Source: Chitinophaga niastensis
GTDB lineage: Bacteria > Bacteroidota > Bacteroidia > Chitinophagales > Chitinophagaceae
DNA: 64,000 bases
Direction of reading: 5' to 3'
NCBI RefSeq assembly: GCF_003014755.1
Contig: NZ_PYAW01000010.1
Span: 62,001 to 126,000 of the forward strand
Below the pieces are notes generated by a model. That model had not been told where the DNA came from and searched no databases. It saw nothing but the letters and a program-made list of their open reading frames with translations. The position numbers and the translations under genes are program-made. Shown here in pieces: positions 25,554 through 34,890 of this stretch (position 1 is its first letter; each line of letters begins with the position of its first letter).

Positions 25554-25892
25554 AGTTATCAAAAATTAGCGGGGATAAAAATAGGGAAAGTATAGAGAGC
25601 AAAATGAATTTATCTGAAGTTAATTAATTCTGGTTACTTGTTGTGTAAACCGGCATTAAACGACCTCACACAACAGCCCTATAAAGCAATGTAAAAGCGT
25701 GCTGTAGCGGGCCACAGGATTAAAACGAGATTAGAAAACGGGGCTATAAAAAACAGGTTTGTCCAACAATTTCCAGCTTATGTGGAACAAATTCACTTAT
25801 GTTTAAATTTTTACTTTGTAAAAACCTGATTCAGAAGGGATGTTTTAAAGGCATGATTTTGCTTCAGTGATGTAACATTAAACCACTATTTT
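25554..25892. other. Divergent intergenic region
   Basis: This gap of about 339 bp lies between the M1 peptidase and the His-rich small protein. It is AT-rich near both ends. I see no ORF, no strong palindrome and no confident promoter pair. Confidence 0.5.
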
Positions 25893-26096
25893 ATGAAACA
25901 TGAACACCACGAGAAAGCAGCTTTCCATTATGATCTGGCCTCAAAATCCCATCGCGAAGCGCACAAGAGCCATCAGGAAGGCAATGATGAAAAAGCCGCA
26001 CATCACGCACAGGCTGCTCACGGACATGCAGCTCAGGCTAAAGAACATGAAGTTGAAGCCTCAAAAAAACATTCAGAAAAAGTAAAAGCAAAGTAA
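25893..26096 (+). CDS. Small histidine-rich protein of unknown function
   Basis: This is a 67-residue highly charged protein with 13 histidines and many Ala, Lys and Glu. It is predicted to be fully helical, with an HxxxH-like spacing (YDLASKSHREAHKSHQEG) and no signal peptide. It could be a stress-related or metal-binding small protein, but no family is recognised. A strong terminator follows 20 bp after the stop, supporting a monocistronic unit. Confidence 0.75.
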   Translation: MKHEHHEKAAFHYDLASKSHREAHKSHQEGNDEKAAHHAQAAHGHAAQAKEHEVEASKKHSEKVKAK

Positions 26097-26116
26097 CGGA
26101 GTGTTTAAACCCAACA

Positions 26117-26151
26117 AAGAAAGGGAATTCAGTGTATGAATTCCCTTTCTT
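26117..26151 (+). terminator. Rho-independent terminator of the His-rich gene
   Basis: Perfect 15-bp stem AAGAAAGGGAATTCA / TGAATTCCCTTTCTT with loop GTGTA, followed by CTTTTC. Confidence 0.85.
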
Positions 26152-26305
26152 CTTTTCAGCAGCCAAAGCCTGTCAAAAATGTATTTTAACACCCCCATTG
26201 CCCTATGAACGCATGCTACAAAGGCAACTAATCCAGTAGGTAAAGCTTATGGGAATTTGCAGATAATACTGTAAATTGTTTAGGCCTTTAAACCAACTTA
26301 ATAAT

Positions 26306-26800
26306 ATGCGATATGCTGCCAAATATGATTTCCTTACTAAAATTATCACCCATGGCGTCATCATTTTAACCCTGATATTATTCGCCATCGCCTTTAACAC
26401 CTTTCCAAAAGGATTACCCGTTACAATAGGCCCTGTGGCATTGATCATTGCCATATTCCTCAGCTGGGGATATAGTCCTCTATATTATGAAATAAAAGAA
26501 GATGCCATTGTTATAAAAAGACCTTTAAAAAATTTATCTCTACCATTAAAGGATATACGTAATATATCAATGATCAATCAAGTCGATTTAGGTGGAAGCA
26601 TCCGGCTATTCGGGTCTGGCGGTCTGTTTGGGTATAATGGCACTTTTATGTCCAATAAGATAGGCCGGTACCAGATGTGGTGTACCAACAGGGAAACGTT
26701 AATCCTGATTGAATATAAAGATAAAAAGATCCTGATCAGCCCATCAGAAGACTTTGCATTTCTGAATGATGCAACGGAGCGGATGAAACATTATAAGTAA
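26306..26800 (+). CDS. PH-domain-like membrane protein
   Basis: This is a 164-residue protein from ATG 26306. Two membrane helices (IITHGVIILTLILFAIAF and VTIGPVALIIAIFLSWGY) are followed by a bacterial PH-like beta domain (YYEIKEDAIVIKRPL, LPLKDIRNISMI, YKDKKILISPSEDFAFL). The pattern is that of small bPH or YdbS-like proteins with unknown ligands. It is probably an inner-membrane protein with the domain on the cytoplasmic side. It is convergent with the AraC gene. Confidence 0.75.
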   Translation: MRYAAKYDFLTKIITHGVIILTLILFAIAFNTFPKGLPVTIGPVALIIAIFLSWGYSPLYYEIKEDAIVIKRPLKNLSLPLKDIRNISMINQVDLGGSIRLFGSGGLFGYNGTFMSNKIGRYQMWCTNRETLILIEYKDKKILISPSEDFAFLNDATERMKHYK

Positions 26801-26812
26801 CATAGACTCGTA

Positions 26813-27796
26813 TCAATTACTCAGCAAGGCAGCTGATCTGCAGTACTTTCTCCTGTAATCCTGGGGCGTAAGACCGGTGAGTCGTTTAAATACCTGCCGG
26901 AAAGTTTTCAGGTCGTTATAACCGGCATTATACATCAGTGTGCTGATATTGAGTGCATTTTTTTCCAACTCTTTTTTTGCAGATTCTATCTTCACCCGTT
27001 GCAGATATTCCAATGGCGTATTTTGTGTAGCGCTTTTGAACCGCCTGATAAAATTACGCTTGCTCATGTTTGTTTGTTCCGCAATCTGCTCCACAGAAAT
27101 CTGCTGATCGAAATGTTTCTCTATATATACCTGTGCTTTTAGAATCTCTTCATCTTCATGCTGACGTTGTCCCTGGAATACGGCAAAATGCGATTGATTC
27201 ATCCGGTCCATGTCAATAGAAAACATTTTGCTGGCCCAGATACTTGCCTCTCTTCCGCAGAATTTTTCTATCAGGTACAGTACCAGGTTCAGCGAGATAA
27301 AAGCGCCACCACTGGTATACAGCCCATCCTGATCGGTCATCACGATATCAGATAAGATTTCTATTTCAGGATATCTTTGACGCATATTATCCAACGAATT
27401 CCAATGCGAAGTACATGATTTGCCGGATAACAGACCTCCCTCCGCCAGGAAATAGCTGCCAACGCATAAACTCGCTACCTCTGTTCCGGTGCCGTACATC
27501 GTGCGGATCCAATCTATCAGTACTTTATTTTTCTGTAGTACCGTATCCGGATGGCCATAAAATGCCGGCACAATAATCAGGTCTGTATCTGTAACCTGGT
27601 CTATTGTTCTATAACAGAAAAACTGTGCAGGTGCCTGTAATTGTATGTTCTTTGTTTTCTCACTTACTAACTCCAGCTCAAAAGGAACCGCTACGCCCGA
27701 CTCCTGCAAAAACTGATTAGTAGCTGAAAGGATGTCTATAACACTGGACACAGCTGATAACACCGCATCTTCATAAATAAGCAAAGATATTTTCAT
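26813..27796 (-). CDS. AraC-family regulator with DJ-1/PfpI (GATase-1-like) domain
   Basis: This is a GlxA-type regulator of about 327 residues from ATG 27796. The N-terminal half is a DJ-1/PfpI domain (DTDLIIVPAF; EVASLCVGSYFLAEGGLLSG with the nucleophile-elbow Cys). The C-terminal half is the AraC double HTH (ISVEQIAEQTNMSKRNFIRR; GYNDLKTFRQVFKRLTGLTP). It is divergent from the DUF899 operon with 140 bp between, so it probably controls that operon. The inducer is unknown. Confidence 0.94.
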   Translation of the reverse strand: MKISLLIYEDAVLSAVSSVIDILSATNQFLQESGVAVPFELELVSEKTKNIQLQAPAQFFCYRTIDQVTDTDLIIVPAFYGHPDTVLQKNKVLIDWIRTMYGTGTEVASLCVGSYFLAEGGLLSGKSCTSHWNSLDNMRQRYPEIEILSDIVMTDQDGLYTSGGAFISLNLVLYLIEKFCGREASIWASKMFSIDMDRMNQSHFAVFQGQRQHEDEEILKAQVYIEKHFDQQISVEQIAEQTNMSKRNFIRRFKSATQNTPLEYLQRVKIESAKKELEKNALNISTLMYNAGYNDLKTFRQVFKRLTGLTPQDYRRKYCRSAALLSN

Positions 27797-27837
27797 CGTT
27801 GTGGTTTGTGTATAGTGTAATACAATACGAATATAGA

Positions 27838-27868
27838 CAAAAATATGGCACAAAAACGCCCTACACAA
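27838..27868 (-). promoter_or_regulatory. Promoter of the AraC-family gene
   Basis: On the minus strand, TTG (27868-27866), about 20 bp, then TATTTTTG (27845-27838) match the TTG/TAnnTTTG consensus, 42 bp upstream of the start codon. Confidence 0.55.
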
Positions 27869-27936
27869 GGCATATACACACAGGATAATTTTCGTTTTTC
27901 CTGCTGAAATTTGTAAGACATCAAAAACTAAAAATC

Positions 27937-28779
27937 ATGAGTGATAACGCAATGACTGGTTTTAAAGATGAAGTAACCCAACCAGCGCAACAGCACCACC
28001 GCATAGTATCTGCAGAAGAGTGGCAGGCCGCCCGCAAACAATTCCTCGCTAAAGAAAAAGAATATACCCGGCTGCGGGATGAGCTCACCCGGCAACGTAT
28101 GGAACTACCCTGGGAAAAAGTAGAAAAGAACTATGTATTTGACGGTCCCAACGGCAGGGAAACATTGTCTGATCTTTTCGGCGGACGCAGCCAGTTAATC
28201 ATTCAGCATTTTATGTATGGTCCTGAAGAAGAACAAGGTTGCGTAGGTTGCTCATTTGCAGCAGATCATATTGAAGGCACACTTCCCCACCTGGAACACC
28301 ATGATGTATCACTCGTAGTAGTGGCAAGAGCACCGCTCGCCAAACTGAACGCCTATAAAAAAAGAATGAACTGGCACTTTAAATTCGTGTCTTCCTACGG
28401 CAGCGATTTTAACTACGATTACCATGTATCCTTCTCCAAAGAAGACCTGGCAAAAGGCGAAACATTTTACAACTATGGAATGATCAACAATAACAGGATG
28501 GAAGATCTGCAGGGGCTCAGTGCATTTTATAAAGATGAAGCCGGAAACATTTATCATACTTACTCTACTTATGCCCGTGGTGGCGAATTACAGTTGTCTA
28601 CCTATAACTACCTGGACATCGCACCACTGGGACGTAATGAACATAGTGAACGCGGCGACCTGACGGGCTGGGTGCGTCATCACGATAAATATGAAGCCAA
28701 AGGCCATGTAGATGAAACCGGCAGATACCATGAAGATAAACCGGATGCCTGTTGCGGTTCCGGGGAGGTAGCCTCATGA
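27937..28779 (+). CDS. DUF899 thioredoxin-like protein
   Basis: This is a 280-residue soluble protein of the DUF899 family. A thioredoxin-like fold is suggested by YVFDGPNGRETLSDLFGGRS, the segment FMYGPEEEQGCVGCSF with a CxxC pair, and FKFVSSYGSDFNYDY. The C-terminus ends in DACCGSG. The family is thought to be redox-related, but the reaction is not established. The stop overlaps the ATG of the next gene (ATGA), so the two are translationally coupled. The divergent AraC gene is the likely regulator. Confidence 0.92.
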   Translation: MSDNAMTGFKDEVTQPAQQHHRIVSAEEWQAARKQFLAKEKEYTRLRDELTRQRMELPWEKVEKNYVFDGPNGRETLSDLFGGRSQLIIQHFMYGPEEEQGCVGCSFAADHIEGTLPHLEHHDVSLVVVARAPLAKLNAYKKRMNWHFKFVSSYGSDFNYDYHVSFSKEDLAKGETFYNYGMINNNRMEDLQGLSAFYKDEAGNIYHTYSTYARGGELQLSTYNYLDIAPLGRNEHSERGDLTGWVRHHDKYEAKGHVDETGRYHEDKPDACCGSGEVAS

Positions 28780-29162
28780 ATACACATTGTTCCTGCAACA
28801 CTGCTACGGGCAGCAGTGTTCGCAAAACAATCTCCGCGCCATCCGGGCAACGGCTTTCATTCAGACAGCGCTTTGTTAACTTTATGCGCGTGATAATTCC
28901 GGGCATTATCCTCGCATTGTTACCTAAGTGTCCTTTCTGTTTAGCCGCATATGTAGCTGTAGGAACCGGTATAGGATTGTCAGTTACTACTGCCAGATAT
29001 TTGCGTACAGGGCTTGTGGTGTTGTGTGTGGGATCACTGGTATACCTTGCTGCCAGTCGCGTGAAAATAATCTATGCTAACAACGGGGTACAACAAAAGA
29101 TACCCCTGAGTGGAATGGTATTTATTATTTTACTGGGGGCTGTTTGGATTTATTTTCTGTAG
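28776..29162 (+). CDS. Small membrane protein with CPFC motif, coupled to DUF899
   Basis: This is a 128-residue protein from ATG 28776. It has a short Cys-containing N-terminus (CSCNTATG) and three hydrophobic helices. A Cys pair sits in the first helix (ALLPKCPFCLAAYVAVG). This resembles MerC-like or small redox-active membrane proteins but is not a clear member. Because it overlaps the DUF899 stop by four bases, the two products may act together, for instance in thiol transfer or metal handling. The 3' end overlaps the convergent GNAT gene by 33 bp. Confidence 0.75.
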   Translation: MNTHCSCNTATGSSVRKTISAPSGQRLSFRQRFVNFMRVIIPGIILALLPKCPFCLAAYVAVGTGIGLSVTTARYLRTGLVVLCVGSLVYLAASRVKIIYANNGVQQKIPLSGMVFIILLGAVWIYFL

Positions 29163-29669
29163 CTCAATACTGAATAACATCAGCTGCTGGGACTCTCCCG
29201 GTGGCTGTATCTTATCTTTATACTTAAATCCGGTCTTCTCCAATAGTCGCACAGATCTATAGTTATCACTTTGTGTAATGGCAAACAACCCTGATAAGGC
29301 CAGTTGTTCCTGCGTATATACCAGCGTGCCGGTAGCGGCTTCATAAGCATAACCTTTGCCTTCTGCTTCCGGTAAAAAAGCAAACCCCAGATCCGGCTGG
29401 TCCAGGTACTTTCTTTTAAAGAGTCCGCAGATACCAATGGGCGCACCTGTTTCCTTCAGCACTACTACCCATGCGCCATAGCCTTGTTCTACGTACAGCT
29501 GCAGGAGGTTATTCATGATGTAACGCTGTGCATCTGCGAGGGTCCTGATATTGCGGTCGCCTATATATTGCAGCCATGATGGGGTATTTAGCAACTTCAT
29601 AATAAATGCATCATCAACTGCGGCAAAAGTGCGGATAATCAACCTGGGTGTTTCAAATAATATTTTCAT
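29130..29669 (-). CDS. GNAT-family N-acetyltransferase (RimJ/RimL type)
   Basis: This is a 179-residue acetyltransferase from ATG 29669. Hallmarks are the start ILFETPRLIIRTFAAVDDA, GAWVVVLKETGAPIGICGLF, the acetyl-CoA site LPEAEGKGYAYEAATGTLVY and NYRSVRLLEKTGFKYKDKI. It probably acetylates a protein N-terminus or a small amine; the substrate is unknown. Its 3' end overlaps the convergent gene. Confidence 0.92.
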   Translation of the reverse strand: MKILFETPRLIIRTFAAVDDAFIMKLLNTPSWLQYIGDRNIRTLADAQRYIMNNLLQLYVEQGYGAWVVVLKETGAPIGICGLFKRKYLDQPDLGFAFLPEAEGKGYAYEAATGTLVYTQEQLALSGLFAITQSDNYRSVRLLEKTGFKYKDKIQPPGESQQLMLFSIELQKINPNSPQ

Positions 29670-29697
29670 GCAGATGTCGCTTATGTTCAATTCTATC

Positions 29698-29728
29698 CAA
29701 ATTTAATTTTTCTTTTGATGGATGCCAA
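29698..29728 (-). promoter_or_regulatory. Promoter of the GNAT gene
   Basis: On the minus strand, TTG (29728-29726), 20 bp, then TAAATTTG (29705-29698), 28 bp upstream of the ATG at 29669. Confidence 0.55.
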
Positions 29729-29877
29729 CAGGAATTAATCGGGATCAATACCGGTCAGTCATTGTATCAAAAACGGACAGTTTAAAAAATACTGCTGGTA
29801 TAAACAATTGATTAATAATATTAAGATATCTGGCATTATGTTAGTGCCGGCAACTTAATACAATTAAGTCCCCTGCT

Positions 29878-32304
29878 ATGTTTAAAAGCTATTTCAAAAC
29901 TGCATTCCGTTTTCTGAAAAAAAACAAAACATTCAGTTTCATCAACATTGTTGGCCTGGCTATCGGCACATTATGTTGTTTATATATACTGCTGTATGTG
30001 CAGGAACAGTACAGCTACGATAAACATTACCAGAACGCAGCAGATATCTACCGTATCAATTCCTTTGTGAAGAACGGGGGCGACGAGCGTCATTCGGCCG
30101 CTGGTTCCCCTCCTATTGCACCGGCCATGAAGAACGACTTCAGCGAGGTGCAGCAGTTTACCCGCGTAGTAGTTTCCAAAAGCGTGAACCAGCACCTGCT
30201 GCATTACAAGGAAAAGTCGATGTACGAGAAAGAGGCCGTGTTCGTGGATTCTACCTTCTTTGATATTTTTACCTATCATTTCATCTATGGCGACCCTGCC
30301 GGTGCATTAACCGCACCTTATTCCGTTGTACTGATAAAAGCTACTGCCGATAAGCTTTTCGGCAATATTGATCCCGTTGGCCAATTAATTAAGGTAGATA
30401 ATGCCAGCGGCATATTCGATTTTAAAGTAACCGGCGTGGTAGATGAAAGCTTAGGGAAATCGCATATTCACGCCAATATGTTTTTCACGATGAATAGTGG
30501 CGGCCTGGGTGATTTTGTGCGTAACAACGACTCATGGGCGACCAACAACTTCGCTTATGCTTATGTAAAACTATATCCCAACACCAATGTAACCGCGCTC
30601 GAAAAGAAGCTACCTGCCTTTCTGAGTTACCACGGACAGCAGCAACTTAAAAGCATGGGTATGGAAAAAACACTGCACCTCCAACCGGTGAGCAGCATCC
30701 ATACCACCACAGATTATGTGATGGAATTCAGCAAAACAGTGAGTCCTTCCTTTCTGTATCTTTTGCTGCTGATAGCTGCTTTGATTCAGCTGATTGCCTG
30801 TATCAACTTTATGAACCTGTCTACTGCCCGTGCCTCCAAAAGGGCCAAGGAAGTAGGTATGCGCAAAGTAATGGGGGCCGACAGAAAGGACCTGATACAA
30901 CAGTTCCTGGGAGAATCTTTATTACTGTCTTTGATTGGTGTACTGGTAGCATTGCCTTTACTCCTGCTGGCATTACCTTATCTCAACCAGATTACACAGG
31001 CAGATATTCAGCTGTCATTCCTTACTGATTACCGGCTCTGGCTGGTGATGGCCACGCTGATCATTACAACAGGCCTGTTGGCCGGCAGCTATCCTGCCTT
31101 CTATCTTTCCGCCTTCGGAACCATTAAAGTGATCAGGGGAAACTTTACCAATCATATTTCAGCCGCGGGTATCCGCCGTTCGCTGGTTGTATTTCAGTTT
31201 GTATTATCCATCGTGCTCATCTCCGGCATTATCGTTATCTATAGCCAGTTGAATTATATTAAGAATAAGGATCTCGGATTTGAAAAAGAGCAGCAACTCG
31301 TTTTTAGTTTTCATACCAACGATGCCAAAAGTAAAATGGCTGCTTTTGTTAATGATCTGCGGCAATTACCGGAAATAAAAGCTGTTGGCAGGGCCAATAA
31401 TTACCCCAGCCAGTTTGTGTATAATGATATCGACGTTTACCTCGCAGGCGGCAATGCAGCCAACTTCAAGGATGCACAATATATGCTGACGGATGAATAC
31501 TTTGCAAAAGCTACCGGCATCAAACTGGTTAGTGGCCGGGATTTCCGGCAACAGGATTCTACCGGTATACTGATCAATGAAACGCTGGCAAAACAGCTGG
31601 GCATCGACCCGGCAACAGCAGAAGGTATCCGGTTATTTGCGCAGCCCAGCAATATAGGCCCTCCTTTCAGCATCGTAATAGCCGGTGTTATGAAGGATTT
31701 TAATTACAACTCGCTGCATGAAAATGTAAGACCTTTTATGCTGATGTACGATACAGACCCATCGGATTTTTCCCATGTGATAGTAAATACCGGCAGTAAA
31801 AATTACAGGGAGCTCCTGGGAAAAATAGGCCGTATCTGGCAAAGCCGTCTCCCGGATGTACCCTTTGAATATAAATTTATGGATGATGAAGTACAAAAAC
31901 AATATGAAACGGAAATCACGTTGTCGCGTATCATCAATTCATTTACGCTGATGGCCATCATCATTTCATGCCTGGGATTATTTGGGCTGGCTGCTTTCAG
32001 TGCAGAGCAAAGAAGGAAGGAAATAGGCATCCGCAAGGCACTGGGGTCCAGTGTATCGGGTATTGTTCAGTTATTGTCTAAAGACTTTCTGAAATTAGTA
32101 TTTATTGCCATCGTGATAGCTATTCCTATTGCCTGGTGGGCCATGAATCAATGGTTACAGGCGTACGTTTACAGGATTGAGGTGAGCTGGTGGATGTTTG
32201 CCGCAGCGGGCATGCTGGCCATTTTCATTTCCATCTGCACTATAAGTTTTCAGGCGGTAAATGCTGCCCTGGCGAATCCCGTGAAGAGCCTCCGGTCGGA
32301 ATAA
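29878..32304 (+). CDS. ABC transporter permease, MacB/FtsX type
   Basis: This is an 808-residue inner-membrane protein with two FtsX-like permease modules. The N-terminus (FKSYFKTAFRFLKKNKTFSF) leads into a first helix and a MacB periplasmic domain. Helices with GMRKVMGADRKDLIQQFLGE follow near the middle. The second module ends with IGIRKALGSSVSGIVQLLSK and the C-terminal NPVKSLRSE. No ATPase gene is adjacent, which is common for these Bacteroidota paralogues; the partner and substrate are unknown. Confidence 0.94.
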   Translation: MFKSYFKTAFRFLKKNKTFSFINIVGLAIGTLCCLYILLYVQEQYSYDKHYQNAADIYRINSFVKNGGDERHSAAGSPPIAPAMKNDFSEVQQFTRVVVSKSVNQHLLHYKEKSMYEKEAVFVDSTFFDIFTYHFIYGDPAGALTAPYSVVLIKATADKLFGNIDPVGQLIKVDNASGIFDFKVTGVVDESLGKSHIHANMFFTMNSGGLGDFVRNNDSWATNNFAYAYVKLYPNTNVTALEKKLPAFLSYHGQQQLKSMGMEKTLHLQPVSSIHTTTDYVMEFSKTVSPSFLYLLLLIAALIQLIACINFMNLSTARASKRAKEVGMRKVMGADRKDLIQQFLGESLLLSLIGVLVALPLLLLALPYLNQITQADIQLSFLTDYRLWLVMATLIITTGLLAGSYPAFYLSAFGTIKVIRGNFTNHISAAGIRRSLVVFQFVLSIVLISGIIVIYSQLNYIKNKDLGFEKEQQLVFSFHTNDAKSKMAAFVNDLRQLPEIKAVGRANNYPSQFVYNDIDVYLAGGNAANFKDAQYMLTDEYFAKATGIKLVSGRDFRQQDSTGILINETLAKQLGIDPATAEGIRLFAQPSNIGPPFSIVIAGVMKDFNYNSLHENVRPFMLMYDTDPSDFSHVIVNTGSKNYRELLGKIGRIWQSRLPDVPFEYKFMDDEVQKQYETEITLSRIINSFTLMAIIISCLGLFGLAAFSAEQRRKEIGIRKALGSSVSGIVQLLSKDFLKLVFIAIVIAIPIAWWAMNQWLQAYVYRIEVSWWMFAAAGMLAIFISICTISFQAVNAALANPVKSLRSE

Positions 32305-32413
32305 ACATCGTTCCTGAACAAAATGATTACACCGCACGTTTAATGAGATAACTAACGCGATCATGTGTATCCTTCATCATTGGGATAAACATGGTCGCTG
32401 TAATTATTTCGCA

Positions 32414-33997
32414 ATGCTTAAAAAGAATGCATTCATCATCAATAGACCTGTCTGCTACACCTCCTGTCTGCTGGTATTTGTAAGCCTGCTGCTTTGCCTG
32501 CTGTTTCGTGAATCGGCCAACGAATGGTTTGCACACACACAATACCTGATAACAGAAAACCTGGGCTGGTTCTTTATTCTCACCGTTAATTTTGTGCTGA
32601 TCTTTTGTTTGTCGATGGCATTCGGCAAGTTTGGTCACATACGCCTTGGCGGCGAAAATGCCGAACCCGAATTCAGTACGATGTCGTGGTTTGCCATGTT
32701 ATTCAGTGCCGGCATGGGTATAGGCATTATGTTCTTCAGCATTGCCGAACCGGTATCACATTTTGCCAAACCACCAAAACCCGTAGGCAACCCCATAGAA
32801 GCAGCACGACAAGCTATGGACTTCACCTTCTTACACTGGGGCCTGCACGCCTGGGGAATTTATGCACTGGTAGGACTGGCGCTGGCATTCTTCTCTTTCA
32901 ATAAAAAATTACCCCTTACTTTCCGTTCTTTATTTTATCCTTTCCTGGGCGAAAAAATTCATGGATGGTGGGGACATAGCATCGACATCCTATCGGTCAT
33001 GGCTACCCTGTTTGGGCTATCTACCTCATTAGGACTGGGTGTACAACAGATGAATGCAGGGATGAATTTTCTTTTTGGCTGGCCTGTTTCAGTGGGGCTG
33101 CAATCAGTACTCATACTGGCAGTTACTTCCATCGCCACCATTTCTGTCTTTTCAGGCCTCGATAAAGGCGTAAAGATCCTGAGCAATGCCAATATGATGA
33201 TGGCACTGGCATTAATGTTGTTCATTTTTATCTTTGGCCCCAGCATTTATCTGCTTAAAAGTTTTATCCAGAATACCGGTTCCTACCTGGCCGATTTTAT
33301 CCAGATAAGCACCTGGAATGATAGTTACCGGCAATCCGGCTGGCAAAACAGCTGGACGGTATTTTACTGGGCCTGGTGGATTGCATGGTCGCCCTTTGTA
33401 GGCAGCTTCATTGCCAGAATATCCAAAGGCCGGACTGTGAAAGAATTTGTACTGGGCGTGCTGATAGTACCGGCATTACTCACTTTCCTCTGGATGACCA
33501 TCTTTGGCAGCACCGCCCTGTCATTTATATTACATGGAGATAATACCATGATTAGTGCTGTAAAAGAAAATATTTCCACCGCGCTTTTCGTATTCCTGCA
33601 AAAGATACCTTTCACCTTCTTTCTCTCGCTTTTGGCAGTAGTGCTGGTGTCCTTTTTCTTCATCACCTCCTCCGATTCAGGCTCACTGGTAATTGACAAT
33701 ATCACCTCCGGCGGCGCTCCTAAAACACCAGCACTGCAAAGAATATTCTGGGCTTTCCTGCAAGGGATCATTGCCATCGTATTGCTGTTGGGCGGCGGAT
33801 TGCAGGCATTGCAAACAGCCGTGATCATTGCCGGATTTCCATTTGCCATTATTATTTTACTGATGTGCTATAGCCTGCGGCAAGGCATGCAGGAAGAACT
33901 TTCCGGCATGAATAAAAAGCGGCGGCAGAAACAGGAAAAAAGTTATCGCAATATTATTGCAGACCTGATAGAAGAACAAAACAACCCCAACACATAA
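32414..33997 (+). CDS. BCCT-family betaine/choline/carnitine transporter
   Basis: This is a 527-residue sodium- or proton-coupled carrier from ATG 32414, with 12 predicted membrane helices. The family glycine stretch FSAGMGIGIMFFSIAEP and the signature FYWAWWIAWSPFVGSFIARI in helix 8 are clear. The usual substrate is a quaternary amine osmolyte such as glycine betaine. A universal stress protein gene starts 10 bp after its stop, so the pair is likely an osmotic-stress operon. Confidence 0.95.
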   Translation: MLKKNAFIINRPVCYTSCLLVFVSLLLCLLFRESANEWFAHTQYLITENLGWFFILTVNFVLIFCLSMAFGKFGHIRLGGENAEPEFSTMSWFAMLFSAGMGIGIMFFSIAEPVSHFAKPPKPVGNPIEAARQAMDFTFLHWGLHAWGIYALVGLALAFFSFNKKLPLTFRSLFYPFLGEKIHGWWGHSIDILSVMATLFGLSTSLGLGVQQMNAGMNFLFGWPVSVGLQSVLILAVTSIATISVFSGLDKGVKILSNANMMMALALMLFIFIFGPSIYLLKSFIQNTGSYLADFIQISTWNDSYRQSGWQNSWTVFYWAWWIAWSPFVGSFIARISKGRTVKEFVLGVLIVPALLTFLWMTIFGSTALSFILHGDNTMISAVKENISTALFVFLQKIPFTFFLSLLAVVLVSFFFITSSDSGSLVIDNITSGGAPKTPALQRIFWAFLQGIIAIVLLLGGGLQALQTAVIIAGFPFAIIILLMCYSLRQGMQEELSGMNKKRRQKQEKSYRNIIADLIEEQNNPNT

Positions 33998-34007
33998 AGC
34001 TGCTGCC

Positions 34008-34877
34008 ATGAATACCGCACCCAAACTAAACTTACTGGCAGGTCTTGATCTTTCTGACATGGACGCAATACTGATTAACTATATCCGGCTACTGGAACAG
34101 TGGCTGCCACCTGCGCATATTACCTTCCTCCACAATATTAAGCTAAGCGAACTTCCGCAGGAGCTGAAAGCACCAGTACAATTGCTCAAAATTGCCGGTA
34201 GCATTGAAAAAAAATTAAACCAACTCATCACTGCTACTTATACCCCATCCGGTAGTTTCACAGTAATCGTCACAGCAGAAGAATTTTCTGAACTCGCCTT
34301 TACTGCTGTCTTAAAAAAGACTGGTAGTGAACTCGTACTGCTGGGAAACAAACAAGATCTGGAAGGCAGCGGCGGCTTAAATCAGCAGCTTATACGGATG
34401 CTGCCTGCAGCAGTGCTATTGGTACCCGAAACCTGCAGGAGTATGCCCTCACATATCCTGCAGGCAATAGATTTTTCCAGGCATACCCAGTCGATACTTC
34501 AATGGGGACAGCAAATCAATGCATTTGCTCCCCATGGCACTATTTTGCGACTGACCCCTGTTTATGTATCAAAGATGAGCTATCACTTCTTCCCTATCTT
34601 ATCTGATGAAGAAGTAGCTGCCTCACTGAAAAAAGAAGATGCAGACAACCTCAAAAAATGGAGGGCCTTGTTTCCCGGCCATGGCTCGCTACAGCTGATA
34701 CATGCGCATGAAAAAAGTATCGCTGCCACCCTATTGCAATATGCTATAAATGTACATGCCGATGTCATTATCCTGGGCGTAAAGGGTACTGCCTCACTCA
34801 CCAATCTGTTTATGGGAAGTGTTGCCAATGAAATGGTACAACGGGAAACGGAAGTGTGTTTGTTGCTGGTGAAATGA
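34008..34877 (+). CDS. Universal stress protein (UspA-like), tandem domains
   Basis: This is a 289-residue cytosolic protein. The C-terminal Usp domain has the ATP-binding-type motif VIILGVKGTASLTNLFMGSV (G2xG9xG-like spacing) and ends in EVCLLLVK. The N-terminal domain is diverged, starting LLAGLDLSDMDA. It is co-transcribed with the BCCT carrier and may modulate it or sense energy state. It is convergent with the dehydrogenase, with 13 bp between. Confidence 0.88.
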   Translation: MNTAPKLNLLAGLDLSDMDAILINYIRLLEQWLPPAHITFLHNIKLSELPQELKAPVQLLKIAGSIEKKLNQLITATYTPSGSFTVIVTAEEFSELAFTAVLKKTGSELVLLGNKQDLEGSGGLNQQLIRMLPAAVLLVPETCRSMPSHILQAIDFSRHTQSILQWGQQINAFAPHGTILRLTPVYVSKMSYHFFPILSDEEVAASLKKEDADNLKKWRALFPGHGSLQLIHAHEKSIAATLLQYAINVHADVIILGVKGTASLTNLFMGSVANEMVQRETEVCLLLVK

Positions 34878-34890
34878 GGTGATAAGGAAA

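Noticed and set aside
29716..29727. Short match (GATGGATGCCA) to the arm of the inverted repeat at 11573
   Set aside because: Only about 11 bases are shared, with no inverted partner nearby. This is likely chance.
33364..33849. 161-codon minus-strand frame
   Set aside because: It is antisense to the BCCT carrier helices. Serine/threonine-rich mirror frames of membrane proteins are common artefacts.
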